Notes: generated from the sequence alone by a model not told the origin. A stretch of 64,000 nucleotides of DNA from CAVPJW01 sp963705525 (GCA_963705525.1 CAVPJW010000007.1:310001-374000), one strand, 5' to 3'. Shown: positions 1-8,589, counted from the first letter of the stretch. Numbers and translations: made by a program.

Positions 1-647
1 GACGATGGCACGGCCTTCCAGATCCCCAGATCGATCGCGTCCCGCCGAATCATCCACCGAAGGAAGAGGTTGAGTCGCTTGCAGCCGCTGCCGTGCATCG
101 GGCGCGGGAAGAAATACCCAACTCCGGGCCTGCGAGGCCGGCCCCGGTAGATCGACCGGAGGTCGATCGCCAATGCCCTTTCAGAGAACGAATCGAGCGC
201 GGGTCCGACATCCTCGTGCGCCTGATCGTAACCACGAAGGAAGAATGTCTCGATCGACCCGCTCGCCAGCATGTGTTTCAGAATCCAGAGAAGAGCCAGA
301 AGATCGGTGCCTCTCGTCCAGCGGTGGACGAACGATTGAGTGGCGCGCCGTTCTGCATCGGGATCGAATGAACGAACAGCTTCTGCGGGAAACGGCCCGA
401 GCAGGTCGCATACACGCTCGATAGTTTGCATCACGCTGGCGACGCGCCCGAACGCAAACCCAGCGGCCAGAAATCCGATGACCTCGCGATCCTCCGGACG
501 ACGATAGCGCCGCACGATGTGCACGGGATCGGCCGCCGACTCGGGCGCATTGAACCCGTCGTACAGCCGGTCCAATGCCTCTTTGAGCCGATACGGCTGG
601 CGGCGCGAGAGATTCAGCGCCTCACCGATGGGACTGCCAACTGCCAC
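1..647 (-). CDS. TIGR02757/DUF2400 family protein, 3' end cut by window edge
   Basis: The minus strand is open without interruption from about base 665 to the window edge and encodes a protein that matches the TIGR02757 (DUF2400) family as I know it. Diagnostic stretches are IVRRYRRPEDREVIGFLAAG near the N-terminus, an R-x-T-D-L-L-A-L-L helix, and the C-terminal signature PMHGSGCKRLNLFLRWM followed by DAIDLGIW. The function of the family is unknown. The gene lies 38 bases after pyrE, so it may be the last gene of the pyr operon. No ATG is available. GTG at 647 is chosen, with GTG at 665 as the alternative; neither has a clear ribosome-binding site. The C-terminus is missing. Confidence 0.82.
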   Translation of the reverse strand, partial: MAVGSPIGEALNLSRRQPYRLKEALDRLYDGFNAPESAADPVHIVRRYRRPEDREVIGFLAAGFAFGRVASVMQTIERVCDLLGPFPAEAVRSFDPDAERRATQSFVHRWTRGTDLLALLWILKHMLASGSIETFFLRGYDQAHEDVGPALDSFSERALAIDLRSIYRGRPRRPGVGYFFPRPMHGSGCKRLNLFLRWMIRRDAIDLGIWKAVPS

Positions 648-685
648 GGATGATGATCGAGCCACGGTGGAAGCAACCCGAGGAC

Positions 686-1342
686 TTAGAACGAAGAGAT
701 CGGCGCGCCGTCCCGGCAGAGCGGACAGTCATCCACTGCGAAGTTGTCGGGCGCCATGTATTCTGCGAGGGCAAAGTTCGGCACCCCCAGATCGACGACC
801 GCCTCCATCCGATCGTAGATCTGCATCGTCGCCAGCACGGTGCCGCCCGCCTCCTGCACCAGCGCCGCACAGCGCGCGAACGTCTGGCCCGTGTTTCTCA
901 CATCGTCGGCGAGCAGGACCCGCTTGCCTTGAATCTGCTGCCGGTAGAATTCGCGCAGCGCGAGCCCGCCCGCGCGATCGAGATGAAACGGCGCGAATGA
1001 GCACGGCGGATGCGTCAGGCTTCGGCGGCTGTCCATCAACCCGGCCACGGTGTGCGCCAGGAGCGCGCCTCCGGTGACAGGGCCCGCAACGACATCCGTG
1101 TCCGCCACGATCGAAGAGGGCAGCAGATCGAGGAGATCCTGCGCGAAGCGCCAGATGGTCGAGGGCTGGCGAAACAGCTGGTGCGCGTTGAGATAGACGC
1201 GGCCGTGATAGCCGTTGCCGTAGTCGAAGTGGCCGTTCAGCATCAGCACATGAAAGCTCTGCAGATCCTTCAAGGCTTTCTCGCGAATCTCATCACGACG
1301 ATCCAAAGTCACGCTCCTCGCTGACAGCGTCTCGGTTGACAT
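686..1342 (-). CDS. pyrE: Orotate phosphoribosyltransferase (PyrE-type)
   Basis: This cytosolic phosphoribosyltransferase of 218 residues should join orotate and PRPP to give OMP. The PRPP-binding motif VLLADDVRNTGQT is at residues 142-154, with a GPVTGG substrate loop near 88-92. The C-terminus carries CPLC (206-209), which may be a metal or redox site and is not part of the classical enzyme. It follows pyrC with a 2-base gap, so it is the fourth gene of pyrR-pyrB-pyrC-pyrE. A related purine-type phosphoribosyltransferase cannot be fully excluded, but the operon context supports orotate. Confidence 0.85.
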   Translation of the reverse strand: MSTETLSARSVTLDRRDEIREKALKDLQSFHVLMLNGHFDYGNGYHGRVYLNAHQLFRQPSTIWRFAQDLLDLLPSSIVADTDVVAGPVTGGALLAHTVAGLMDSRRSLTHPPCSFAPFHLDRAGGLALREFYRQQIQGKRVLLADDVRNTGQTFARCAALVQEAGGTVLATMQIYDRMEAVVDLGVPNFALAEYMAPDNFAVDDCPLCRDGAPISSF

Positions 1343-1344
1343 GA

Positions 1345-2670
1345 TCAGTCAGGCAAATGTGAGAGGCCGGCTACGGCCGCATTTCTGAACAACACACGGC
1401 CGCCCACGAGCGTGGCCGCGACGGCGCCATGCAGCTTCCAGCCGTCAAAGGGGGTATTGCGCGATTTCGACTGCATCTGACTTGCGTCGACCGTCACATG
1501 CGTGTCCGGCGCCAGGATGGTCACGTCCGCGAGGGATCCCGGCGCGAGTGTCCCGCCGGGAACTCCGAGGATGCGAGCCGGGTTGACCGAGCACAACTCG
1601 ATGAGACGGCCGATCGAGATGAGCCCGCGATGCACGAGGCGATCGAATGCGAGCGGCACCGCCGTCTCGAGGCCCGTAATCCCGAAGGGTGCCCGGTCGA
1701 ACTCCACCCCCTTCTCATCGCTGTGATGCGGAGCATGATCGGTGGCAATGGCATCCACCGTCCCATCCGCGAGCCCGGTGAGCAAAGCATCGCGGTCGGC
1801 CGGCTCCCTGAGCGGCGGATTCATCTTCAGGTTCGTGTCATAGCTGGCGGGATTGGCGAGGGCTTCATCCGTCAGGATCAAATGGTGTGGTGTCACCTCG
1901 CACGTGATCCGGACCTGACGATCTTTTCCGATGCGGACCGCGTCGAGCGATCCTCGTGTGCTCAGGTGGGCGATGTGCGCGGCGCTTCCCGTCATGCCGG
2001 CCAGCGTCACGTCGCGCTGCACCATGATCGATTCAGCCGCTCCAGGAATGCCGCGCAGGCCGAGCGACGATGCGACGAACCCCTCGTGTGCGACGCCCTC
2101 GCCCTTGAGCGATGGATCTTCGCAGTGATCGATCACGGGCATCCCGAACATGCCTGCGTACTCGAGTGCGCGGCGCATGAGCAACGCGGTCGCCACGGGC
2201 CGCCCATCGTCCGAGAGAGCGACGCAACCGGCCCGTTTCAGCTCTCCGATGTCCGCCAGTTGTTCGCCGCGAGATCCGCGGGACACCGCCCCGATGGGAT
2301 ACACGCGCGCCAGGCCGGCCAGTTCGGCCTGATCGAGGATATATCGCGTAATCCCGGCGTGATCGTTGATCGGATCGGTGTTCGGCATGCAAGCGACGGC
2401 CGTGAAGCCGCCCATGACCGCGGCCGCCGCGCCAGTCGCCACGGTCTCCTTGTGTTCCTGTCCGGGTTCCCGGAGGTGCACGTGCATGTCGATGAAGCCC
2501 GGTGCGATCACACAGGTCGCAGGCAGCCGCCAGACAACGCAGTCCGAACCGTCAGCGGGCAGGTCGCGCCCGACGCGTTCGATGCGATCGCCGTCGATCA
2601 TCACGTCGAGCATGCCATCGACGCCCTGAGCGGGGTCGATCACTCGACAGCCTTTAAGCAGCCGCTTCAT
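1345..2670 (-). CDS. pyrC: Dihydroorotase, class I
   Basis: This is a zinc amidohydrolase of 441 residues that cyclises carbamoyl-aspartate to dihydroorotate. The metal-binding motif DMHVHLREPG follows the N-terminal beta-sandwich. Further metal ligands are in the DHCEDPS stretch and the DAIATDHAPHH stretch. The length fits the long, class I type that often works beside aspartate carbamoyltransferase. The reading frame is open to an ATG at 2721, but ATG 2670 is chosen because it is preceded by AGGTGGAG at good spacing and begins MKRLLKGCRVIDP, the normal family start. It overlaps the end of pyrB by 17 bases, which suggests translational coupling. Confidence 0.93.
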   Translation of the reverse strand: MKRLLKGCRVIDPAQGVDGMLDVMIDGDRIERVGRDLPADGSDCVVWRLPATCVIAPGFIDMHVHLREPGQEHKETVATGAAAAVMGGFTAVACMPNTDPINDHAGITRYILDQAELAGLARVYPIGAVSRGSRGEQLADIGELKRAGCVALSDDGRPVATALLMRRALEYAGMFGMPVIDHCEDPSLKGEGVAHEGFVASSLGLRGIPGAAESIMVQRDVTLAGMTGSAAHIAHLSTRGSLDAVRIGKDRQVRITCEVTPHHLILTDEALANPASYDTNLKMNPPLREPADRDALLTGLADGTVDAIATDHAPHHSDEKGVEFDRAPFGITGLETAVPLAFDRLVHRGLISIGRLIELCSVNPARILGVPGGTLAPGSLADVTILAPDTHVTVDASQMQSKSRNTPFDGWKLHGAVAATLVGGRVLFRNAAVAGLSHLPD

Positions 2671-3670
2671 CGTTGGCTCCACCTGCCAGGAGATACAGCA
2701 CGGCCATGCGCACCGCGACACCGTTGGCGACCTGTTCGAGAATCACGGACCTGGGACCATCGGCCACGTCGGATGCGATCTCCACACCGCGATTGATGGG
2801 GCCGGGATGCATGACGATCGCGTCGGGTTTCGCGCGCGCCAGGCGTTCAGCGGTCATGCCAAACACCGTGAAGTACTCCCGCAGGGACGGGAAGAACGCG
2901 CCCTGCATGCGTTCCTGCTGTATGCGAAGCAGCATGACGACATCGGCGCCTTCGACCGCCTGGTCGATGGACGTCGTCGCCTTGACCCCGAACCGACCGA
3001 TGTCGGGCGGCATCAATGTGGGTGGTCCGCTCACCCAGACCTCCGCGCCAAGCTTCATCAACCCGATGGCATTCGAGCGCATGACCCGGCTGTGAAGAAG
3101 GTCGCCCACGATGGCCACCTTGAGTCCGGCGATTCGTCCCTTGTGCTCGCGGATCGTGAACGCATCGAGCAGAGCCTGCGTCGGATGCTCGTGCATCCCG
3201 TCTCCGGCGTTGATGATGCTCGAACGGCAGATGCGCGACAGCAGGTGGCAGGCGCCCGATGACTCATGTCGGATGACGATCATGTCCGGAGCCATGGCTT
3301 CGATGTTGCGCGCCGTGTCAGCCAGCGTCTCTCCCTTGAGCACGCTGGACGAAGCGGCCGCCAGGCTGAGCGTGTCGGCGCTCAGACGCTTCTCGGCGAT
3401 TTCGAATGACGTCCGAGTTCTGGTGCTCGGTTCGAAGAACAAATTCACGACCGTCTTGCCGCGGAGGGCGGGCACTTTCTTGATGGCTCTCGAGCCGACC
3501 TCTTTCATCGCTTCAGCGGTATCGAGGACGAGGAGGATTTCCTCGCGCGTGAGATCGGAAATGCCGAGCAAGTCTTTCTGCCGCAGTCTCGTCACGACGG
3601 GCCTGGCGTCAAGCGCACCGCCGGCCGATCCAGTATCGAGGGACGAGGCCCCGGAATTACTCGTTGCCAT
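2654..3670 (-). CDS. pyrB: Aspartate carbamoyltransferase catalytic subunit
   Basis: This 338-residue enzyme makes carbamoyl-aspartate from carbamoyl phosphate and aspartate, the committed step of pyrimidine synthesis. The carbamoyl-phosphate signature FEPSTRTRTSFE and the HPTQALLD motif are both present. There is a non-conserved N-terminal tail of about 25 residues before the family start. No pyrI regulatory subunit is present nearby, so control probably comes through PyrR rather than allostery. It overlaps pyrR by 14 bases upstream and pyrC by 17 bases downstream. Confidence 0.95.
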   Translation of the reverse strand: MATSNSGASSLDTGSAGGALDARPVVTRLRQKDLLGISDLTREEILLVLDTAEAMKEVGSRAIKKVPALRGKTVVNLFFEPSTRTRTSFEIAEKRLSADTLSLAAASSSVLKGETLADTARNIEAMAPDMIVIRHESSGACHLLSRICRSSIINAGDGMHEHPTQALLDAFTIREHKGRIAGLKVAIVGDLLHSRVMRSNAIGLMKLGAEVWVSGPPTLMPPDIGRFGVKATTSIDQAVEGADVVMLLRIQQERMQGAFFPSLREYFTVFGMTAERLARAKPDAIVMHPGPINRGVEIASDVADGPRSVILEQVANGVAVRMAVLYLLAGGANDEAAA

Positions 3671-4193
3671 GAATCACCACATCATCTTGTCCATCGGTTT
3701 CCTGAAGCCTGACCTGCACACTCTGTTTGAGCGATGTCGGCAGGTTCTTGCCGACGTAATCGGCCTTGATTGGCAGCTCCCGATGACCGCGATCGACGAG
3801 GACGACGAGCTGAATGGCGCGAGGGCGGCCGAAATCGATGAGCGCATCGAGCGCGGCGCGGACGGTCCGCCCCGTGTACAGCACGTCGTCGACGAGCAGA
3901 ATGCGGCGATCGTCGATCGAGAACGGAATCTCGCTCGATCGCACGAGCGGCTGCGGGCCCACCGTCTGACGCATCAAGTCGTCGCGGTAGAGCGTGATAT
4001 CCAACGCGCCCACCGGAACCTCGACGTTCGTGATTTCGAGGAGCCGGAGACCGAGCCGTCGCGCCAGCCACACGCCGCGCGTGCGGATACCGACGAGCGC
4101 GACATCTCCGAGGTCGCGGTTGCGCTCGACGATCTCGTGCGCAATCCGCGTCAGTGTCCGGGCCATCCGATCGGCGTCCATGACGACAGACAC
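3657..4193 (-). CDS. pyrR: Bifunctional pyr operon regulator / uracil phosphoribosyltransferase
   Basis: PyrR senses UMP and binds a hairpin in pyr mRNA; many members also have weak uracil phosphoribosyltransferase activity. The protein is 178 residues, the usual family length, with the PRPP loop ILLVDDVLYTGRT in the second half and a VGIRTRG loop near residue 34. It is the first gene of the minus-strand pyr operon and overlaps pyrB. The 5' leader upstream contains a hairpin with the PyrR-binding loop consensus (listed separately), so the protein and its likely RNA target sit together. Confidence 0.92.
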   Translation of the reverse strand: MSVVMDADRMARTLTRIAHEIVERNRDLGDVALVGIRTRGVWLARRLGLRLLEITNVEVPVGALDITLYRDDLMRQTVGPQPLVRSSEIPFSIDDRRILLVDDVLYTGRTVRAALDALIDFGRPRAIQLVVLVDRGHRELPIKADYVGKNLPTSLKQSVQVRLQETDGQDDVVIHGNE

Positions 4194-4289
4194 TACGAGC
4201 GGCCCTCCTCGTCAGGGATTCGACGAAACTCAGAACCGCGGTTGATCGATTGGAAGCGGGGTGGCGCGGAAGAAAGGCGTGGTTTCACG

Positions 4290-4318
4290 TGACCCTCTTG
4301 GCGACCTCACAGGGTCGC
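4290..4318 (-). promoter_or_regulatory. PyrR-binding RNA hairpin with competing alternative stem
   Basis: Read on minus, the leader forms GCGACC-CTGTGA-GGTCGC (4318-4301). The published PyrR-binding consensus, as I recall it, is ARUCCNGNGAGGYU. Here the loop part CCNGNGAGGY is fully matched, and the stem positions differ by compensating changes that keep the pairing. The 5' arm GACCCT (4316-4311) can instead pair with AGGGTC (4296-4291), giving two mutually exclusive structures. No U-tract terminator follows, so the mechanism (attenuation or translational) is open. Confidence 0.62.
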
Positions 4319-4335
4319 ACTTAAAGAGTGAAGCG

Positions 4336-4344
4336 AGTATAGCA
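4336..4344 (-). promoter_or_regulatory. Extended -10 promoter of the pyrR operon
   Basis: On the minus strand the sequence TGCTATACT gives a perfect TGn extension and a TATACT -10 box (4341-4336). No good -35 box is visible, as expected for extended -10 promoters. Transcription would start near 4329, about 11 bases before the PyrR hairpin and 136 bases before the pyrR start codon. Confidence 0.55.
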
Positions 4345-4354
4345 CATCAGCCGG

Positions 4355-5989
4355 TCATCGCTCGCGCGCGACCGCCGATCCGGCCCGGGACCTCGGATGC
4401 TCGCTGTACTGCTCGCGCAGCGATTTCTTGAGGATCTTCCCCGTCGCGGTGCGTGGAAGGGCGCTCGCAAATTCGAACGCGTCCGGCAGCCACCATTTCG
4501 CAAACCGTTGCTGGAGAAAGGACCTCAGCTCTTCGGATGTCGCCGACAGTCCGGGCTTGAGCACGACGACGGCCAGGGGACGTTCGTCCCAGCGCGGATG
4601 AGGAATCGCGATGACGGCGGCCTCGAGCACGGCCTCATGATCGGCCAGCGCGCTTTCGAGGGCCACAGAGCTGATCCATTCACCGCCCGACTTGATCAGG
4701 TCTTTCGAGCGATCGGTGATGTGGAGGTCGGCATTCGGGCCGATCGTCACGATGTCACCAGTGCGGAGCCATCCGTCGTCTGTGAATCGATCCGGATCCT
4801 CGTTCTGGTAGTAGCCGCTGGCAACCCACGCGCCGCGGATCTCGAGCTCCCCCATCGACGAGCCATCCCACGGCGTCAGCCCTTCGTCGCCGCGCGCGCG
4901 GATCTCGACAAACGGCAGCGGAGTGCCCTGGCGTGCGCGACGCACGTAGCGATCGTCTTCGGGCAGGGCCTGCTCGCCGGCTCTCAACCTCGCCACCGAT
5001 CCCACGGGTGCCGTTTCGGTCATCCCCCAGCCATGCACGACATGAATGCCGTGCCGCTCGAATCCCCGAATCATCGACTGCGGCGCCGCGGATCCGCCGG
5101 CGAGCAGTTCGCGGACGCTCGATAGGTCGTAGGCGCCTGGATTGGCGTCGAGCACCTGAAGCACGCCCGTCCAAATCGTCGGCACGCCTGCCGCGAATGT
5201 CACCTTCTCGCGCTGCATCAAGTCCAGAAGACTCTGCGGATCAAGATGTGGGCCCGGCAGCACTTGAGTGGCGCCGACCAGCGCCGCTGCGTAGGGCAAC
5301 CCCCAGGAGTTCACGTGGAACATCGGTACGACCGCAAGCGTGACGTCGGATTCACGGAGCAGCAAGGACAGAGCTATCCCCATCGAGTGAAGTGCCAGAC
5401 CTCGATGCGAATACACGACACCCTTGGGACGCCCGGTCGTCCCCGACGTGTAGCACATCGCCGCCGCCTGATTTTCGTCCTCGACGTCTGCCTTGAAATC
5501 CGACTCGCTCGAGGAGGCAACGAGCTCCTCGTAGTCCAAATCCGACGTGGCCGGCGACGTGCCGTGATTGATGACGATGACGCGAGCATCTCCAATGTGG
5601 AGCCGGAACTTTTCAAACGCCGGAAGCAACACGTCGTCGACGATGATGGCCCGATCCTCGGCGTGGCGGACGATGTATCCGAGATCGTCGGGATGGAGGC
5701 GAAGGTTGAGGGTATGAAGCACGAACCCACCGGCCTGGACGGCGTAGTAGGCTTCGAGATGCCGCGCGTGATTCCAGCAAAACGTGGCTACGCGCTCGCC
5801 TCGCCGCAACCCAAGTCCGCGGAGCGCCACCGCGAGGCGTTCCGCCCTGCCGATGCACTCGGCGTACGTGTAACGGTGGAGCGTCCGATCCGGCAGCCGG
5901 CTGACAATCGTTTTCGTTCCGTGCACGCACCGGGCGTGGTGCAGGATGGCCGGAACCGTCAGCTGATAGTTCATCGTCAGGCCACGCAT
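4355..5989 (-). CDS. Fatty acid--CoA ligase (AMP-binding, FadD/AlkK type)
   Basis: This 544-residue adenylate-forming enzyme should activate a medium- or long-chain fatty acid to its CoA ester. The ATP loop CYTSGTTGRPKGVVYSH is intact, with the GWGMTETAP motif, the WLRTGDI hinge region and the C-terminal lysine motif PRTATGKILKK. The frame is open further upstream through a repeat array; ATG 5989 is chosen because GGAGG precedes it at ideal spacing, with a second in-frame ATG at 5974. It lies between the two divergent pyr blocks with no obvious functional tie. The chain-length preference cannot be read from the sequence. Confidence 0.88.
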   Translation of the reverse strand: MRGLTMNYQLTVPAILHHARCVHGTKTIVSRLPDRTLHRYTYAECIGRAERLAVALRGLGLRRGERVATFCWNHARHLEAYYAVQAGGFVLHTLNLRLHPDDLGYIVRHAEDRAIIVDDVLLPAFEKFRLHIGDARVIVINHGTSPATSDLDYEELVASSSESDFKADVEDENQAAAMCYTSGTTGRPKGVVYSHRGLALHSMGIALSLLLRESDVTLAVVPMFHVNSWGLPYAAALVGATQVLPGPHLDPQSLLDLMQREKVTFAAGVPTIWTGVLQVLDANPGAYDLSSVRELLAGGSAAPQSMIRGFERHGIHVVHGWGMTETAPVGSVARLRAGEQALPEDDRYVRRARQGTPLPFVEIRARGDEGLTPWDGSSMGELEIRGAWVASGYYQNEDPDRFTDDGWLRTGDIVTIGPNADLHITDRSKDLIKSGGEWISSVALESALADHEAVLEAAVIAIPHPRWDERPLAVVVLKPGLSATSEELRSFLQQRFAKWWLPDAFEFASALPRTATGKILKKSLREQYSEHPRSRAGSAVARER

Positions 5990-6004
5990 GAAGCCTCCAG
6001 ACGA

Positions 6005-6118
6005 GGTTCTAGAGTTCCAGGGTTCTACGGTTCTAGGGTTCTGATTGAGAGGCTCGAGGTCGCGACCCAAAAGCGGATCGCAGAACCTTGGAACCCTCGA
6101 ACCTTGGAACCTTGAACC
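6005..6118. repeat. 8-nt degenerate tandem arrays, inverted halves
   Basis: Five units of GGTTCTAG type run from 6005 to 6044. After a spacer, units of the reverse-complement type (GGAACCTT) run from 6082 to 6118, also with a strict 8-nt period. The two halves could fold against each other. The array fills the gap upstream of the CoA ligase start and ends just before the pyrK promoter. Confidence 0.75.
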
Positions 6119-6120
6119 AT

Positions 6121-6129
6121 TGTTATACT
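6121..6129 (+). promoter_or_regulatory. Extended -10 promoter of pyrK, probable leaderless start
   Basis: TGTTATACT places a TGn-extended TATACT box at 6124-6129. The GTG start of pyrK begins at 6136, only six bases after the box, where transcription would be expected to begin. There is no room for a ribosome-binding site, so the mRNA would be leaderless. Confidence 0.55.
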
Positions 6130-6135
6130 CCTTTC

Positions 6136-6948
6136 GTGCCCATCGACGTGGACGCGGTCGTGCTTGCCAACCGCCGCCTGTCCGCCGACTACAACGTCCT
6201 CTCGATCGCCGCACCTGAGATAGCGGAAGCCGCCGAACCCGGCCAGTTCGTGATGGTGAAGCCCGGGCACACCTGTGATCCCCTGCTGCGGCGCCCCTTT
6301 TCGATCTTCGAGATCCTCCGCGACGAAGCGGGACGTCGGTCCGGGCTTTCGCTGCTCAATAAGAGAATCGGCCCGACGACAGGATTGATCTTCGATGCCG
6401 CACCCGGCGGCCGCATCGCGTGTCTGGGACCGCTCGGCCGCCCGTTCGTGCCTGCGGATCCGCCGTGCCAGGGATGGATGGTCGCCGGCGGGGTCGGACT
6501 CGCGCCGTTTGTGACGCTCGCCGAAGCCATGCGCAGCCGCGGGACGGCGATGACGCTCTTCTACGGCGGGAGGACGGGTCACGATCTTCATTGCCTGGAT
6601 CTGTTTGAACGACTGCACTGCCGCCTGGTGCTGGCGACGGAAGACGGGAGCGCCGGAGTCGCGGGACGAGTCACCGCGCCGCTCGATCAGGCGCTCGGAA
6701 CGCTGTCCGCCTCTGATGACGTGATGATCTATGGCTGCGGGCCGGAGCCCATGCTGGCTGCGGTGTCGAGGCTGGCGGCGTCTTACCGCCGGCCCAGCCA
6801 GGTATCGGTCGAGCGCATCATGGGATGCGGACTCGGCGGCTGCTACAGCTGTGTGGTGCCGGTCCGATCGGGCGACGGATCGCGCCACTTCGTGAGATCG
6901 TGCATCGCCGGCCCGGTGTTCGCCGGGGACGACCTCGTGTGGGACTAA
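6136..6948 (+). CDS. pyrK: Dihydroorotate dehydrogenase electron-transfer subunit
   Basis: PyrK carries FAD and a [2Fe-2S] cluster and passes electrons from the PyrD flavin to NAD+. The 270-residue protein shows the FAD motif RRPFSIF, the nucleotide-binding GGVGLAPFVTL stretch, the CGPEPML motif and the cluster ligands CGLGGCYSC with a fourth Cys about 15 residues later. The start is taken as GTG 6136 (VPIDVDAVVLANRR) because everything upstream is repeat sequence and promoter. Four bases separate it from pyrD, forming the PyrK-PyrD complex typical of class 1B enzymes. Confidence 0.9.
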   Translation: MPIDVDAVVLANRRLSADYNVLSIAAPEIAEAAEPGQFVMVKPGHTCDPLLRRPFSIFEILRDEAGRRSGLSLLNKRIGPTTGLIFDAAPGGRIACLGPLGRPFVPADPPCQGWMVAGGVGLAPFVTLAEAMRSRGTAMTLFYGGRTGHDLHCLDLFERLHCRLVLATEDGSAGVAGRVTAPLDQALGTLSASDDVMIYGCGPEPMLAAVSRLAASYRRPSQVSVERIMGCGLGGCYSCVVPVRSGDGSRHFVRSCIAGPVFAGDDLVWD

Positions 6949-6952
6949 TTCG

Positions 6953-7891
6953 ATGAATCTCGGCGTTCAGATCGGCGCGCTTCACCTCAAGAACCCCATC
7001 ATCGCGGCGAGCGGGTGCTTCGGGTATGGCACCGAGTATGCCGACGTCGTGGATCTGTCCAGCCTCGGCGGGATCGCGGTCAAGGGTCTGTTTCTCGCCG
7101 AGCGGGAAGGCCATCCGCCGCCGCGGATCGTGGAGACTCCGGCCGGCATGCTGAACGCGATCGGACTGCAGGGCATCGGCGTCCATCGTTTCGTCGACGA
7201 GAAACTGCCGGAGCTCAAGGAGCGTCGTGCGGTCGTGATCGTGAATATCTGCGGCACGACGCTCGACGAATATGTGGCGATCGCGCGTGTTCTGTCGGAA
7301 GCCGATGGCGTGGCGGCGATCGAGTTGAATATCTCGTGCCCGAATATCAAAGAGGGCGGCATCACGTTCGGATGCAGCCTCACCGGGACCGGCGATGTCG
7401 TGCGCGCTGTCAAACGCGTCACGCACCTGCCGGTCATTCCGAAGCTGACACCGAACGTCACCGACGTGGCGTCGTTTGCCAGAGCCGCGGAGGATGCGGG
7501 CGCCGATGCCGTCTCTCTCGTGAACACATTTCTCGCCATGGCCATCGATGTCGAAACGAGGCGCCCCAAGCTGTCGAATATCGTCGGGGGGTTGAGCGGC
7601 CCGGCCATCAGGCCCATCGCCGTCCGGATGGTGTACGAATGCCATCGCGCCGTCCGCATTCCGATCATCGGCATGGGCGGCATCGCCACCGCCAACGACG
7701 TCGTGGAGTTCATGGTGGCGGGCGCCACGGCCGTGCAGGTGGGCACCGCAAACTTCGTGGATCCGTTCATCTGGCCGAAGCTCCTCGCGGGTCTCGACGC
7801 ATACGGCGCTCGCCACGGCATCGAGCGCGCCACGGATCTGGTCGGCAGCATCGACACGGCAGCCCGCGATCAGGAATGGATCAGCTCTTAG
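6953..7891 (+). CDS. pyrD: Dihydroorotate dehydrogenase, class 1B catalytic subunit
   Basis: This FMN enzyme of 312 residues oxidises dihydroorotate to orotate, using the adjacent PyrK for NAD+ reduction. The catalytic cysteine lies in NISCPNIKEGG, and NICGTT and GMGGI flavin-binding stretches are present. Cys instead of Ser as the catalytic base and the neighbouring pyrK mark the soluble class 1B type, not the quinone-linked class 2. Its stop codon is overlapped by pyrF by 16 bases. Confidence 0.94.
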   Translation: MNLGVQIGALHLKNPIIAASGCFGYGTEYADVVDLSSLGGIAVKGLFLAEREGHPPPRIVETPAGMLNAIGLQGIGVHRFVDEKLPELKERRAVVIVNICGTTLDEYVAIARVLSEADGVAAIELNISCPNIKEGGITFGCSLTGTGDVVRAVKRVTHLPVIPKLTPNVTDVASFARAAEDAGADAVSLVNTFLAMAIDVETRRPKLSNIVGGLSGPAIRPIAVRMVYECHRAVRIPIIGMGGIATANDVVEFMVAGATAVQVGTANFVDPFIWPKLLAGLDAYGARHGIERATDLVGSIDTAARDQEWISS

Positions 7892-8589
7892 TCGCCCTCG
7901 ACGTCGAATCGACAGGCCGCGCGCTCGCCCTTGCATCCCAGCTGAAGGATCTGGCGGGTGGCTTCAAGATTGGCAGTCAGCTTTTTACGGCCGAGGGTCC
8001 GTCAGTGGTCAAGGCGCTCGTCGAGCGAGGCGAACGCGTCTTCCTGGATCTCAAGTTTCACGACATTCCCAACACGGTGGCCGGCGCGGTACGAGAGGCC
8101 ACCCGATTGGGCGTCTGGATGCTCAACGTCCATGCCTCGGGCGGGCACGAAATGATGGTCGCGGCCCAGGCCGCGGCGACCGAGGCCGCGACCGTCGCGG
8201 GTCTCCAGAAGCCCATCGTCATTGCCGTGACCGCGCTGACGAGCCTCGACGATCAGGCCTTGCGCGATGTCGGTGTCACCCGGCCGATCCGTGATCACGT
8301 CGTGCTGCTGGCAGCCGCCGCCGAGCGGGCGGGACTCGACGGAGTGGTCGCGTCACCTCAGGAGCTCGAGACGCTCCGCGCCCGGTGCGGCAACCGGTTC
8401 GTGCTCGTCACTCCAGGTATTCGCGGCGGAGCGGGTACCGTGAGCGGCACGGACGATCAGCGGCGCACGTTGAGCGCCCGCGAAGCGATCCAGAGCGGCG
8501 CCAGCTATATCGTCATCGGCCGCCCGATCGCGGCCGCACCGGATCCGCGCGCGGCCGCGGAACGGATCGTCATGGACATACGCGCGTGA
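7876..8589 (+). CDS. pyrF: Orotidine 5'-phosphate decarboxylase
   Basis: The 237-residue TIM-barrel enzyme converts OMP to UMP. The catalytic D-x-K-x-x-D array is in FLDLKFHDIPNT, and the phosphate-binding end has VTPGIR and IVIGRPI. ATG 7876 gives MDQLLVALDVES, the standard family start, and overlaps the end of pyrD. The frame is open much further upstream inside pyrD, but that portion is not coding. The stop overlaps the next start by four bases (GTGA). Confidence 0.93.
   Translation: MDQLLVALDVESTGRALALASQLKDLAGGFKIGSQLFTAEGPSVVKALVERGERVFLDLKFHDIPNTVAGAVREATRLGVWMLNVHASGGHEMMVAAQAAATEAATVAGLQKPIVIAVTALTSLDDQALRDVGVTRPIRDHVVLLAAAAERAGLDGVVASPQELETLRARCGNRFVLVTPGIRGGAGTVSGTDDQRRTLSAREAIQSGASYIVIGRPIAAAPDPRAAAERIVMDIRA

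Noticed and set aside
1429..2796. Long plus-strand open frame opposite pyrC
   Set aside because: It is a GC-driven shadow of pyrC with no recognisable protein, start signal or family motif. Similar long frames opposite ftsH (36464-37774) and the M28 gene (59810-61618) were dropped for the same reason.
4194..4289. Intrinsic terminator between the PyrR hairpin and pyrR
   Set aside because: I looked for a GC stem followed by a T-run on minus and found none, so attenuation by a classical terminator is not claimed.
6088..6135. Upstream TTG start for pyrK
   Set aside because: It would encode repeat-array and promoter sequence (including the TATACT box) as protein. GTG 6136 fits the family start.
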